Part shown: one piece after another, positions 17,556 to 26,537 of the stretch
Numbering within the stretch: position 1 is the stretch's first letter
Layout: each line of letters opens with the position of its first letter
Origin: Synechococcus sp. RSCCF101
GTDB taxonomy: Bacteria > Cyanobacteriota > Cyanobacteriia > PCC-6307 > Cyanobiaceae
NCBI RefSeq assembly: GCF_008807075.1
Contig: NZ_CP035632.1
Coordinates: 1,116,001 to 1,180,000, forward strand
Direction: 5' to 3'
Length of the DNA: 64,000 nucleotides
The notes under the pieces: generated by a model
The model's input: only the letters and a program-made list of their open reading frames with translations
Database searches by the model: none
Told to the model about the DNA's origin: nothing
Translations under genes and position numbers: made by a program

Positions 17556-18457
17556 GACTTTAAAGCAGCCCTGGGGACGGACGGGATCGCCGCAAAGGCA
17601 GCTCCCGTCTCGTTTCTCACCGCCTCACCGCCGAGGAGCGCCAGCGGATTCCGCTCACCTGCAACCAGCCGGAGTTCGCAGCGTCGCCGCCGGGCCAGAT
17701 CGTGCCGGTCCTGGCCGATCGGGGGCTCTATATCGACTCCGAGCGCAGCTTCTATCGGGTGCTCCATGCCCACGGCCAGACCCATCGGCGTGGTCGTGCC
17801 CGTCCGTCCCAAGGTCCCCGGCCGGTGCCCTGCCTGCAAGCCAGGGGACCGAATCAGCTCTGGAGCTGGGACATCACCTACCTGCCCACAAGAGTGCGGG
17901 GGGTGTGGCTCTATCTCTATCTGGTGATCGATGTCTGGAGCCGCAAGGTGGTGGCCTGGGATGTGGCCGACCGGGAAGAGTCCCAAATCGCCGCTGATCT
18001 CGTGAGCAGGGCCTGCCTCAGGGAGCGGATCGGCAAAGGTCACCGTCAACCGTTGATCCTCCATGCCGACAACGGCAATGCCATGAGGGCCGCCACCCTT
18101 GAGGCCCGGCTGGAGGAGCTGGGGGTGCTCAGATCCTTTTCCAGGCCGAGGGTCAGCAACGACAACCCCTACTCCGAGTCGCTGTTCCGCACCGCGAAAT
18201 ACCGGCCGAACTACCCGCGGCGTCCGTTCCACAGCGTGGAGGAGGCCTGCGACTGGGTGGCGACGTTCGTGAGCTGGTACAACCACCGGCATCGCCACAG
18301 CGGCATCCGGTTCGTCACGCCCGTCCAACGACACAGCGGACAGGCGAACGCCATCTGCCAGCGGCGTGCCCGGGTCTACGAGCAAGCCCGTCAGCGTCAC
18401 CCACGCCATTGGAGTCGCAGCACGCGCTGCTGGCAGCAGCCGGAGGTGGTCTGGATC

Positions 18458-19699
18458 CAGGGCTGATTCAAAGTTCTACGCCATCGTTCCCCCTGGTGGC
18501 CTCCTGACCATCGCCAGCAGCGTGGTGATGTCGTGCATCACGACCTGGAGTCCCTCGCGGACGGAGCGGAATCCAGCCAGTCGCAGGAGGTTGAGAGCGG
18601 CGGTGCGCAGCGTGGCCATCACTCCGGCGCCATTGCCGCCGTAGCGGTGGTTGTCTTCTCTGAGCTGGGTGTCCCGGATCCAGTGCCAGCTTTCCAGGCT
18701 CCAGCGGTCACGGACCAGTTGCAGCAGGGCTTTTGGAGGGGTGCGCAGACTGGTGATGAACCGGTGGGTGGCCTGAAACGGCTTGCCCTGGCGGGAGCCG
18801 GTGGCGCTCACCTCCACGATCCAGGCACTGCCGGGCCAGTTCTCCTTGATGTGAGCGGGTGCCTCTTTCGCCCGGATGCTCCAGGTGATGTCACGGCCAT
18901 GGCCAAGCTCGTGATCCGTTGCGGTGAAAGGGATCCGGCGCTTCCCCTGGAATTGGCTGCGGATCTGACGATGCAGCGTCCGCTGGTTGGCTTTGACCGT
19001 CAGCAGGAAGTCGGCTCCCTGCTCCTGGAGCTGCCGAAAAACGGTTTCTGCGTGTGGAGTGCGTCGGCCTGAACCAGCACACCGCCGAGGTCGAGCTCTC
19101 CAAGCAGCCTCCTGAGGACAGCCCGCTCGTGGTCCTCGCCTGTGGCGGTGCAGGTCTGAGCAATCGCCACGCCCAGGGCCGCGGAGTAGAGCGTCACCTG
19201 GGCAATGAAGGCCGAGCCACCGCCAGCGGTGGGCTCTGCCGAGCCCCGCAACGTCTTGCCGTCACACACCAGCTGATCGAGATCGGCCGCATCATCAGGG
19301 ATCTGAGCGATCGTCCAGTCGCGAATGGCATCGCAGACGGCCGTGACATCCACCTGCAGGAAGAAGTAGCGGAAGGCGGAATCAGACGGTGGGCGCCGCA
19401 GTTCGATCCCAAGCGCCTCGATGAGAACAGCGTGATGGCGCCGGGCAAAGCGCTCCAGATCCCGGAGGCTCTCGCAACGGCTCAGGATTCCGAGAACCGC
19501 AACCAGGAGCAGGTACCAGGCCGGGATGCGAACGCCCCGGCGCATGCGGGCATCAGGAATAGCCCGGAGGTAGGTGATCAGGTCGAGATCAGTTGCGGCA
19601 GAGGCGATCTGGGGCACGGAGACGGAGCGATCCCGCTGACCTCAGCCCATGCTGGCAGCCGTGGCAAGGATTGCTGTGCCGAACTTTGAATCAGCCCTG
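18458..19699 (-). mobile_element. IS-A1, ISAs1-family element, 1242 bp
   Basis: Perfect 19-bp terminal inverted repeats begin CAGGGCTGATTCAAAGTTC. The target duplication is GGTCTGGATC (10 bp) on both sides. CAGGG ends and an 8-10 bp duplication are known traits of the ISAs1 family, and the encoded protein agrees. Its length equals that of copy A3. Confidence 0.95.
18476..19617 (-). CDS. ISAs1-family transposase, split by a -1 frame change (IS-A1)
   Basis: The first frame (19617-19000) starts MPQIASAATDLDLITYL and contains the family signature DGKTLRGS and VQADALHTQKPFF. It then shifts out of frame. The -1 frame continues the homology directly (RQLQEQGADFLLTVKANQ ... WSLESWHWIRDTQLREDNH) to 18476, giving about 380 residues, the usual family length. 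The break falls at TTTTTC near 19042. The identical break occurs in copies A2 and A3, so it is either programmed frameshifting or an old mutation copied in trans. Sense of the call: the gene is family-typical, its activity is not established. Confidence 0.85.
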
Positions 19700-19774
19700 G
19701 GTCTGGATCAATCCGCCGCCACCGGAGAGCGGCGTCACTGCGGCTACCTTGGCCAGGGCTGCCTGATGGGCGGC

Positions 19775-20302
19775 ATGGGCGTCATCTTTCCTGGCAGTCA
19801 CCGTTACAGCGAGGCCGTCAAGGCTGACGTCCGCCGTCGGATGAGCCCGCCCAATCGCCAGAGCGTGGCTGACATCTCCCAGGAGCTGGGCATTCACGTG
19901 ATCACCCTCTACAAGTGGCGCAAGGTCTGGCGGCTGCAGGGGGAGGTGGTGCCGGCCACCCAGAAGGATCCTGAGGGCTGGACTGCTTCCGACAAGTTCA
20001 CGGTGGTGCTGGAGAGCGCGGGAATGAACGCCACCGAACTCGGCGCCTACTGCCGCGAGCGGGGCCTGTTCCCCGAGCAGGTGGACCGCTGGCGACAGGC
20101 AGCCCAGGATGCCAATGCCCAGCAGCGGCTGACGATGGCCGAGCAGAAGGACCTGGAGAAGCGCCACCAGGCCGATCAGCGAGAGATCAAACGCCTCCAG
20201 CAGGAACTGCGCCGCAAGGACAAGGCCCTGGCGGAGGCGGCGGCACTGCTGATCGCCTCAAAAAAGATCCAGGCCTACTGGGGCGAGGACGCGGGGGATT
20301 GA
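19775..20302 (+). CDS. IS3-family OrfA (IS-B2)
   Basis: About 175 residues. A helix-turn-helix region (SVADISQELGIHVITLYKWR) binds the IS ends. A Gln/Arg/Lys-rich coiled coil follows (KRLQQELRRKDKALAEAAAL). The proposed ATG lies in sequence contributed by the IS-B1 right end, so the first residues may not be native. Its stop overlaps the orfB start by four bases (TTGA). Confidence 0.8.
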   Translation: MGVIFPGSHRYSEAVKADVRRRMSPPNRQSVADISQELGIHVITLYKWRKVWRLQGEVVPATQKDPEGWTASDKFTVVLESAGMNATELGAYCRERGLFPEQVDRWRQAAQDANAQQRLTMAEQKDLEKRHQADQREIKRLQQELRRKDKALAEAAALLIASKKIQAYWGEDAGD

Positions 20303-21418
20303 CCTCTCCCGGTGATCGCCGCAAGGCCCTCGAGATCCTTGATGCCGCCGTGGCCGCCGGGGCACGGGCCCGTGAGGTGGCCGCTCTCCTCGGCATGGGG
20401 CTCCGCACCCTGCAGCGCTGGCGGCGTCAGTTCGCCGGTGATGGGGACGGACTGGATCGCCGTAAAGGCAGCTCCCGTCACGTTTCTCACCGCCTCACCG
20501 CCGAGGAGCGCCAGCGGATCCTGCTCACCTGCAACCAGCCGGAGTTCGCGGCCTTGCCGCCGGGCCAGATCGTGCCGGTCCTGGCCGACCGTGGGCTGTA
20601 TATCGGCTCGGAGCGCAGTTTCTATCGGGTGCTCCATGCCCACGGCCAGGCTCATCGGCGTGGTCGTGCCCGTCCGCCCCAAGGGCCCCGGCCGGTGCCC
20701 CGCCTGCAAGCCAGGGGTCCGAATCAGCTCTGGAGCTGGGACATCACCTACCTGCCCACAAGAGTGCGGGGGGTGTGGCTCTACCTCTACCTGGTGATCG
20801 ATGTCTGGAGCCGCAAGGTGGTGGCCTGGGATGTCGCTGAGCGGGAAGACGCTCAGATCGCCGCTGATCTCGTGAGCAGGGCCTGCCTCAGGGAGCGGAT
20901 CGGTAGGGGCCGCCGCCAACCGTTGATCCTCCATGCCGACAACGGCAATGCCATGAGGGCCGCCACCCTCGAGGTCCGGCTGGAGGAACTGGGGGTGCTC
21001 AGATCCTTTTCCAGGCCGAGGGTCAGCAACGACAATCCCTACTCCGAATCGCTGTTCCGCACCGCGAAATACCGGCCGGACTACCCGCGGCGCCCGTTCC
21101 AGAGCGGGACAGAGGCCTGCGACTGGGTGGCGTCATTCGTGAGCTGGTACAACCACCAGCACCGCCACAGCGGTATCCGGTTCGTCACGCCCGTCCAACG
21201 CCACAGCGGACAGGCGAACGCCATCTGCCAGCAGCGTGCCCGGGTCTACGAGCAGGCTCGTCAGCGTCACCCACGCCGCTGGAGTCGCAGCACCCGCTGC
21301 TGGCGGCAGCCGGAGGTGGTCTGGATCAATCCACCGCCACCGGAAAACGGCATCACTGCGGCTACCTTGGCCATGACCGCCTGATGGGCGTCAGGAGCGC
21401 CATCTTTCCTGGCAGTTA
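19804..21418 (+). mobile_element. IS-B2, IS3-family element with orfA and orfB
   Basis: This is the only IS-B copy with both reading frames. Its right end (TTTCCTGGCAGTTA at 21418) matches that of IS-B1. The left terminus is not recognisable because orfA begins immediately after the IS-B1 right end. The two elements therefore sit head-to-tail with IS-B2's own left end missing or fused. The right end abuts the IS-A4 fragment. The start coordinate is approximate. Confidence 0.75.
20299..21384 (+). CDS. IS3-family OrfB DDE transposase (IS-B2)
   Basis: A 361-residue integrase-core protein beginning at TTG 20299, overlapping orfA. An N-terminal helix-turn-helix (GMGLRTLQRWRRQF) precedes the DDE core: WDITYLPTRVRGVWLYL, HADNGNAMRAAT and NPYSESLFRTAKYRP. 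It appears intact and could supply transposase for IS-B. Confidence 0.88.
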   Translation: MTSPGDRRKALEILDAAVAAGARAREVAALLGMGLRTLQRWRRQFAGDGDGLDRRKGSSRHVSHRLTAEERQRILLTCNQPEFAALPPGQIVPVLADRGLYIGSERSFYRVLHAHGQAHRRGRARPPQGPRPVPRLQARGPNQLWSWDITYLPTRVRGVWLYLYLVIDVWSRKVVAWDVAEREDAQIAADLVSRACLRERIGRGRRQPLILHADNGNAMRAATLEVRLEELGVLRSFSRPRVSNDNPYSESLFRTAKYRPDYPRRPFQSGTEACDWVASFVSWYNHQHRHSGIRFVTPVQRHSGQANAICQQRARVYEQARQRHPRRWSRSTRCWRQPEVVWINPPPPENGITAATLAMTA

Positions 21419-21916
21419 CCGGATCGGCCGCACCATCAGGGATCTGAGCGATCGTCCAGTCGCGAATGGCATCGCAGACGGCCGTGACATCCACCTGCAG
21501 GAAGAAGTAGCGGAAGGCGGAATCCGACGGTGGGCGCCGCAGTTCGATCCCCAGCGCCTCGGTGAGAACAGCGTGATGGCGCTGACGTGACCCCCTTTAT
21601 CGGTCCAATCCTTATGAGAGTGGGTGGTCATGGTCATGCGGCAGCTCCCTGTTGAACTGCCTCCAGGGGCGTACGCCCCTGGAGAGCCGAATGCGGCCTG
21701 AGTGAGTTGTACTCCCAGCGCCAACGATCGGCCAGGATCTGAGCCTCTGGGGCTGTGGTGAATAGCTCAGTGTTGAGGAATTCATCCCTGAACCGTCCGT
21801 TGAACGACTCGGCAAAGCCGTTCTGCCACGGAGATTGAGGTGGTCTGGTTTTTCTGGACAGGTCCCATCGTTAACCTTTGAGGCGGGGCACCGCCCCTGA
21901 GAAGGGGCTCCCACCA

Positions 21917-22204
21917 ATGAGCAAGCGCCGAACCCACAGCCCTGAGTTCAAGGCCAAAGTCGCCATGGAGGCGATCAGCGGCCGCAAGACGATCCAGGAG
22001 ATCGCCGCTGACCACGCGATTCACCCGATCCAGGTGAGCCAGTGGAAGAAACAGCTCCTGGACGGGGCGAGCGATCTGTTCACCAGAGGCAGGAAGAGCA
22101 AGGACAAGGAGGACGGTCAGGCCAGGGAGGCGGAGCTGTTCCAGCAGATCGGCCGCCTGCAGATGGAGCTGGAGTGGCTCAAAAAAAAGTCTCAGCTCCT
22201 GTGA
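21917..22204 (+). CDS. IS3-family OrfA (IS-C1)
   Basis: 95 residues from MSKRRTHSPEFKAKVAMEA. It carries a helix-turn-helix (TIQEIAADHAIHPIQVSQWK) and a C-terminal leucine-zipper-like helix (LFQQIGRLQMELEWLKKK). It ends just after a run of eight A (22181-22188), the likely slippage site joining it to orfB. Confidence 0.9.
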   Translation: MSKRRTHSPEFKAKVAMEAISGRKTIQEIAADHAIHPIQVSQWKKQLLDGASDLFTRGRKSKDKEDGQAREAELFQQIGRLQMELEWLKKKSQLL

Positions 22205-22340
22205 GGCTCATGAACTCCGCAGCCTGGTCGATCACGACCACAGCCAGCTCAGCATCAGCCGGCAGTGTGCCCTCCTGGGGCTCCCGCGATCCACGCTCTA
22301 CTACCGACCTGCTCCGGTCCGTTCGTCGACGCTACGGATC

Positions 22341-23087
22341 ATGGCCAGGATTGATGCCCTCTACCTGGAGGATCCCTGCAGCGGCAGCCGACGAATCGTG
22401 GCCTACCTGGCCAGGGAAGGGATCCCGATCAGCCGTGACCGCGTGCGAAACCTCATGCGCCGCATGGGTTTACGGGCGATCTACCAGAAACCCCGGACCA
22501 CGATTCCAGGCGAGCCATCGGAGCGATTCCCCTGCCTGGTGGACATCGATGAGATCCACACCGTGGACCAGGTCTGGGCCACCGATATCACCTACATCCC
22601 GCTGCAAAAGGGCTTTCTCTATCTGGTGGCGATCATGGATCTCCACTCAAGGCACGTCCTCAGTTGGAGGCTCTCCAACAGCCTTGACACGGAGTTCTGC
22701 CTGGATGCCCTGGAGATGGCCTTATCCACTGGCCGCAGGCCAGAGATCTTCCATTCCGATCAGGGCTGCCAGTTCACCTCTGCTGAGTTCGTCGGCAGGC
22801 TGCAGAAGGAGGGAATCAGGATCAGCTGGTCCGGCAGGAAGCGTTGCTACGACAACATCCTTGTCGAGCGACTCTGGAGGACGCTCAAGTATGAGGAGGT
22901 CTACCTGCATGCCTACAGCGATGGTTGGGAAGCAGAAGTCAGCCTGGCCCGCTTCCTGTGGAGGTACGGCCATGTGAGACCCCACAGTGCCCTGGGAGGC
23001 AGAACTCCCAATCAGGTCTACAATGAGACCCAACCCTGTTCCTCCCGTCCGGGGTTAACGATGTCAGGGGCCAAGGCTGTCCAATAA
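22341..23087 (+). CDS. IS3-family OrfB DDE transposase (IS-C1)
   Basis: The ATG gives 248 residues, but the homology begins earlier in the same frame (HELRSLVDHDHSQLS, from about 22209). The product is therefore probably made as an OrfAB fusion. The core has TDITYIPLQKGFLYLVAI, HSDQGCQFTS and NILVERLWRTLKYEEVY as the three DDE blocks. It looks intact. Confidence 0.9.
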   Translation: MARIDALYLEDPCSGSRRIVAYLAREGIPISRDRVRNLMRRMGLRAIYQKPRTTIPGEPSERFPCLVDIDEIHTVDQVWATDITYIPLQKGFLYLVAIMDLHSRHVLSWRLSNSLDTEFCLDALEMALSTGRRPEIFHSDQGCQFTSAEFVGRLQKEGIRISWSGRKRCYDNILVERLWRTLKYEEVYLHAYSDGWEAEVSLARFLWRYGHVRPHSALGGRTPNQVYNETQPCSSRPGLTMSGAKAVQ

Positions 23088-23735
23088 AAGGCACCCACCT
23101 CAGTGTGGGCGATGGACTTTCAGTTCGATGCCACGGCCGATGGCCGGCGGCTCAAGTTCCTGAACGTGATCGATGAGCACAGCCGCCTCTGCCTGGCCAT
23201 CCGGGTGGGCAGGCGCTGCAAGGCCAGGGACGTGGTGGCCGTGCTGGAGGAGCTCACCAGCCTCTACCCGGCGCCGGCGTTCATCCGGTGCGACAACGGC
23301 CCCGAATTCATCGCCCACGCGCTGCGGCGCTGGTGCCAGGGCAGCGGAACCACCACCGCGACCATCGAACCGGGATCTGATGGGGATACTCGGCCTGATG
23401 GCGGCGCACCGACCCGTCCGCGGGCCGTGCCCGTTTCTGCTTTCGGGGAGTGGGCCGCTGCAGACCTTCCTCCCGCCAGATCCGTTGCACCCACTTGTGA
23501 TTCACAGCCCAGCCCTCCCGCCGCAGCACGCGGTGGGCCATCCGCCGGCCCCAGCGGATGTGCTCAGCGGCGATCTCCCTCAGCCGGCGCCTGAGCTTGG
23601 CCTCCTCGGCCCCAGGGACCGTCCCGCCATGGCGTTGGGTGCTGCGGTGCTGACCCACCAGCCGGCAGGCGAACCGCTCAGATGCCCGGTAACGCTGCTG
23701 CAGGACGAGGACCGCCCTGCGCCTGCGTTCCGGGC

Positions 23736-24014
23736 TCAGAAGTTTCCCTCGGCAAGGTCTTTCAGCATTGCCTTCTCCAGCTCGGCCTCGGCCAGCAGCT
23801 TCTTGAGTCGGGCGTTCTCCTTCTCCAGCTGGGTCAGGCGCTTGGCCTCCTCGGCCTGCATCCCTCCAAACTGCTGCCGCCAGCGGTGGTAGGTCGGCTG
23901 TGTCACCTCGATCACGCGGCAGACCTCGTTGACGGTCTTGCCCTGGGCGATCAGCTGCTCTGCGGTCTTGAGCTTGCGGATGATCTGCTCGGGTGTGTGG
24001 CGGATTCGTTTCAT
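23736..24014 (-). CDS. IS407-like OrfA (IS-E7)
   Basis: 92 residues from MKRIRHTPEQIIRKLKTAEQ, with a helix-turn-helix (NEVCRVIEVTQPTYHRWR) and a coiled coil (LEKENARLKKLLAEAELEKA). The slippery heptamer GGGAAAC is present before its stop. The orfB beyond is broken by the inversion. Confidence 0.85.
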   Translation of the reverse strand: MKRIRHTPEQIIRKLKTAEQLIAQGKTVNEVCRVIEVTQPTYHRWRQQFGGMQAEEAKRLTQLEKENARLKKLLAEAELEKAMLKDLAEGNF

Positions 24015-24350
24015 GGTGAAGTCCCCGGCCCAGTCTGGCCGGTTGAGGACTCTCATTCACCCTGGACCGATTTCCAGGGTCCACGTCAGCGCCGGGCAAA
24101 GCGCTCCAGATCCCGCAGGCTCTCGCACCGGCTCAGGATTCCGAGAACCGCCACCAGGAGCAGATACCAAGCCGGGATGCGAACGCCCCGTCGCATGCGG
24201 GCATCAGGAATCGCCTGTAGGTAGCTGATCAGGTCGAGATCAGTTGCGGCAGAGGCGATCTGAGGCACGGAGACGGAGCGATCCCGCTGACCTCAGCCCA
24301 TGGTCGCAGCCACGGCAAGGATTGCTGTGCCAGACTTTGAATCAGTCCTG

Positions 24351-24606
24351 GGTGGATCCTCAGCATGGTGGCCAGTGGATACGGAGGCCGGCCCCCCTTC
24401 TTGCTCGTCTTAGGGTAGTGGGGTTCGATCAGGGCGATCAGCGCCTCCCAGGGCACGACGGCCTCTATCTCCGAGAGGAACTTCTCGCGTTTGGTCTGCT
24501 TCTTGGCTGTGGTCAGCTCATAAGCCGAGAAGCCGAGCTGCTTGCCGCCCATCAGCGCAGACCTGGTCTGTAATCACGAGACCATTCTCGCTTGGACCGT
24601 ACTGGT
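24351..24606 (-). mobile_element. IS-G2, 5' fragment of an IS5-like element
   Basis: Encodes the transposase N-terminus (MGGKQLGFSAYELTTAKKQT ... VVPWEALIALIEPHYP) and the same terminal sequence as IS-G1 (GGTTTCCCAGGATCT). It is cut by the IS-A4 end. It forms the left border of the AT-richer cargo region. Confidence 0.8.
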
Positions 24607-24668
24607 TTCCCAGGATCTCTTCAGGCCAAGAGAGTATCCAACGACTCGGCCGTAAACTCTGCGTCTGC

Positions 24669-26537
24669 TTATTTGCTATCCATGGTATCCCTGCAAAGCT
24701 TGTCAATGTCCCCAATCGCCTCTCGAATAATCATGCTGGGGGAAAGAGGGAAGAAATGACTATCGCCAACATCATCACTCTCTAGACCAGAAGCATCTAC
24801 TTCTAGGCGAACTTCTAGATAGGGATCACTAGACATGTGGGATGCATGCAATGCGATCTCAGCATACAGAGGATGGAGATGGGGATCCCATGTTGAGCGA
24901 TCAGAGAGGATAGGGTAGACAACCACCCTCATCCCGGAAGACGCGTTAATCAGCGATGCTTGCAATGGGGTGAGCAAGTATATCATTGCGTGCATAGTTG
25001 CAGCGCTCAACGAAGATAGTGAGTTTAACTCTTCAACGGAGCAGAATCTGCAATCAAGCAGAATCAACCGAGGACCAGGATTAGAAAGAAAGATGTCTAG
25101 CAGCTGATACTGTCCGAATGAAAAGACTGCAAACGTCGAGCTTGACCAAGAATCAATAGCCGCGGACAGTGATTGAATCTTAGGTATTTGGTCTGATGGG
25201 ACTGACGCAATAAATTGCTCCATTTCTGGCTGAACAGCAATGCCTTGCGGTCGAAAGGCGCTGACAAGTTCTTTGTAGAGCGCAAGTCCTGCAAATGACT
25301 CAACTATAACCCTGGATAGAGAAGCAGACCTAGTTCCAAGAAGCTGGAAAAAAGAGGGTCTTCCCAAGTTGTACCAAAAGATAAGTCTGTCCTTTGCACC
25401 TTGAATCCAGCCAGAAGCTCGAGTAGAGCTTTCATTGCATTCCTTAACAAGATCAGCAGGAACCTTTCCATCCAGTGAGATTTGTGCTGCCCATAATGCC
25501 ATCTCTCTCAAGCTCTGACAGATGCGTCCATGAAAACCAGTCCCTTCAGCACTATGAACTGTAAACAGAACAGGCTTGCTGTAGGCGAGAGCTTCAACCG
25601 ACTTGATCTTGACGCCAGTCCCATGCAACATTGGCACCGTTACCACGTCCACAGCTGAGTAGAATGTAGAAACATGATCAACAAACCCAAGCTTTTTGAC
25701 AAAGCTCGGGCATTCACCGACAGATCGGCAGATAGATCCCGCCAGGACAAATTCAATTGGTGCATAAGTATCTCGCACCACTGCCTCTAACTCTTTGATC
25801 AAGGCATGAACGGATTGACGGTTGAAGTGAATATCGGATCCAATCATTCCGAATACCACTTTCCCGGGATGGAGTGGCTGCAAATTAGCCATTGGACTAA
25901 TGGCTGTCACATCTAGATCGGGCTCCTCAACGTAAGGGATAGTGATGATGTCAGAGAATCCCCTGGCTATACACCAGTCTGCATCTTCCTGTTTAATAGC
26001 TAGAAGCAAGTCAGCACGTCTCAAGCCAAATATCTCATCTTTCTCGCTACAGAAAAAGAATTCAGGCTTCACTCCTGTAGCCTCATATTCTTTTGCTCTT
26101 TGACTGAAGAGATCATGCATCTCAAGTGCCTTGAGGCAGCGATTAGGTACATAATCGAATGCCTTGCTAAGCCAGACATTATGACAGACAAATAAATCAT
26201 ACTGACGCTTGCTAAAGATATTGCTGATATAGCTACCCAAAGCTTCGTCCCACCACTCATCTAAATGATGAGATTCACCGTTTGCTGGTGGAAGGCCTAC
26301 AGCCTTGCTAGCATAGAAATGAAGAACATCTCCCTCCCACTGTTTCCTGATCACCGCATCGTCTTCGCTATTGTGGCCCCAATACCAGCGCGTTTCGAAA
26401 GCGAAGTGCAGAAATGTAATCGAGAAGCCCCACTTCCTTAGTAGAGAAGTGGTTTGAAATGCCCGCTTTCGCTGTCCTGCATCCAATGGATGGGTTGCAA
26501 AAGGTGAAAGAATCAGAGCGTTTCCGAGATAATTCAT
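24669..26537 (-). CDS. Glycosyltransferase family 4-like protein
   Basis: A 622-residue protein from ATG 26537, which shares a base with the upstream TAA; a TTG at 26552 is less likely. The N-terminus ALILSPFATHPLDAGQRKR is the acceptor-side loop of GT-B enzymes. GMIGSDIHFNRQSVHALI and VPMLHGTGVKIKSVEALAYS mark the donor domain. The last ~200 residues are extra and unassigned. Base composition is clearly AT-richer than the flanking chromosome, pointing to transfer. It closes a four-gene leftward operon for glycan synthesis. Confidence 0.82.
   Translation of the reverse strand: MNYLGNALILSPFATHPLDAGQRKRAFQTTSLLRKWGFSITFLHFAFETRWYWGHNSEDDAVIRKQWEGDVLHFYASKAVGLPPANGESHHLDEWWDEALGSYISNIFSKRQYDLFVCHNVWLSKAFDYVPNRCLKALEMHDLFSQRAKEYEATGVKPEFFFCSEKDEIFGLRRADLLLAIKQEDADWCIARGFSDIITIPYVEEPDLDVTAISPMANLQPLHPGKVVFGMIGSDIHFNRQSVHALIKELEAVVRDTYAPIEFVLAGSICRSVGECPSFVKKLGFVDHVSTFYSAVDVVTVPMLHGTGVKIKSVEALAYSKPVLFTVHSAEGTGFHGRICQSLREMALWAAQISLDGKVPADLVKECNESSTRASGWIQGAKDRLIFWYNLGRPSFFQLLGTRSASLSRVIVESFAGLALYKELVSAFRPQGIAVQPEMEQFIASVPSDQIPKIQSLSAAIDSWSSSTFAVFSFGQYQLLDIFLSNPGPRLILLDCRFCSVEELNSLSSLSAATMHAMIYLLTPLQASLINASSGMRVVVYPILSDRSTWDPHLHPLYAEIALHASHMSSDPYLEVRLEVDASGLESDDVGDSHFFPLSPSMIIREAIGDIDKLCRDTMDSK

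Larger units (their letters stand above)
17573..19766 (+). pseudogene. IS3-family OrfB transposase, truncated and interrupted (IS-B1)
   Basis: The DDE integrase core is readable to 18457: WSWDITYLPTRVRGVWLYL (first Asp), HADNGNAMRA (second Asp) and SESLFRTAKYRP (Glu). The N-terminus is lost. The last ~20 codons lie beyond IS-A1, ending at TGA 19764-19766. It cannot make a complete transposase. Confidence 0.8.
17571..19803 (+). mobile_element. IS-B1, 5'-truncated IS3-family element interrupted by IS-A1
   Basis: The sequence from 17571 matches the second half of IS-B2 at 20440-21418 but lacks the left end and orfA. IS-A1 is inserted in its tail with a 10-bp duplication, GGTCTGGATC, at 18448-18457 and 19700-19709. 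After the insertion the IS-B right end resumes to about 19803 and runs straight into IS-B2. Confidence 0.8.
21836..23102 (+). mobile_element. IS-C1, IS3-family element, 1267 bp
   Basis: The left end TGAGGTGGTCTGG and the right end ...GCACCCACCTCA form imperfect inverted repeats of about 25 bp. The flanks (GAT and GTG) are not a direct 3-bp duplication, unlike those of copies C2 and C3, so this copy was involved in a rearrangement. A GC-rich hairpin region (GGGGC-ACC-GCCCC at 21885-21897) precedes orfA. Confidence 0.9.
21583..24088 (-). mobile_element. IS-E7, IS407-like element carrying IS-C1 and an inverted middle segment
   Basis: The two ends (TGACGTGACCCCC and ...GGTCCACGTCA) are in normal minus orientation and flanked by GCGC duplications. 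Subtracting IS-C1 leaves about 1.24 kb, the full IS-E length. The middle part of orfB (23103-~23377) is however in plus orientation, with IS-C1 at one of its breakpoints. The orfB gene is therefore destroyed. Confidence 0.85.
21419..24350 (-). mobile_element. IS-A4, truncated ISAs1-family fragment split by IS-E7
   Basis: 21419-21582 and 24089-24350 are adjoining parts of IS-A (transposase middle and N-terminus, e.g. DLISYLQAIPDARMRRG) ending in a decayed repeat, ACTTTGAATCAGTCCTG. IS-E7 sits between them with a GCGC duplication at 21579-21582 and 24089-24092. The rest of the element was lost at the IS-B2 junction. Confidence 0.82.

Noticed and set aside
22042-22977. Long alternative open frame through IS-C1 (and matching frames in IS-C2 and IS-C3)
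   Set aside because: It reads Ser/Trp/Arg-rich nonsense, while the overlapping frame gives the DDE integrase core. The open frame is a by-product of GC-rich codons.
23308-24099. Frame starting MPGADVDPGNRSRV and similar frames at every IS-E left end
   Set aside because: They read through the IS-E end and out of frame across orfA. Only the part from SPERRRR onward is real OrfB sequence, reached by -1 shift.
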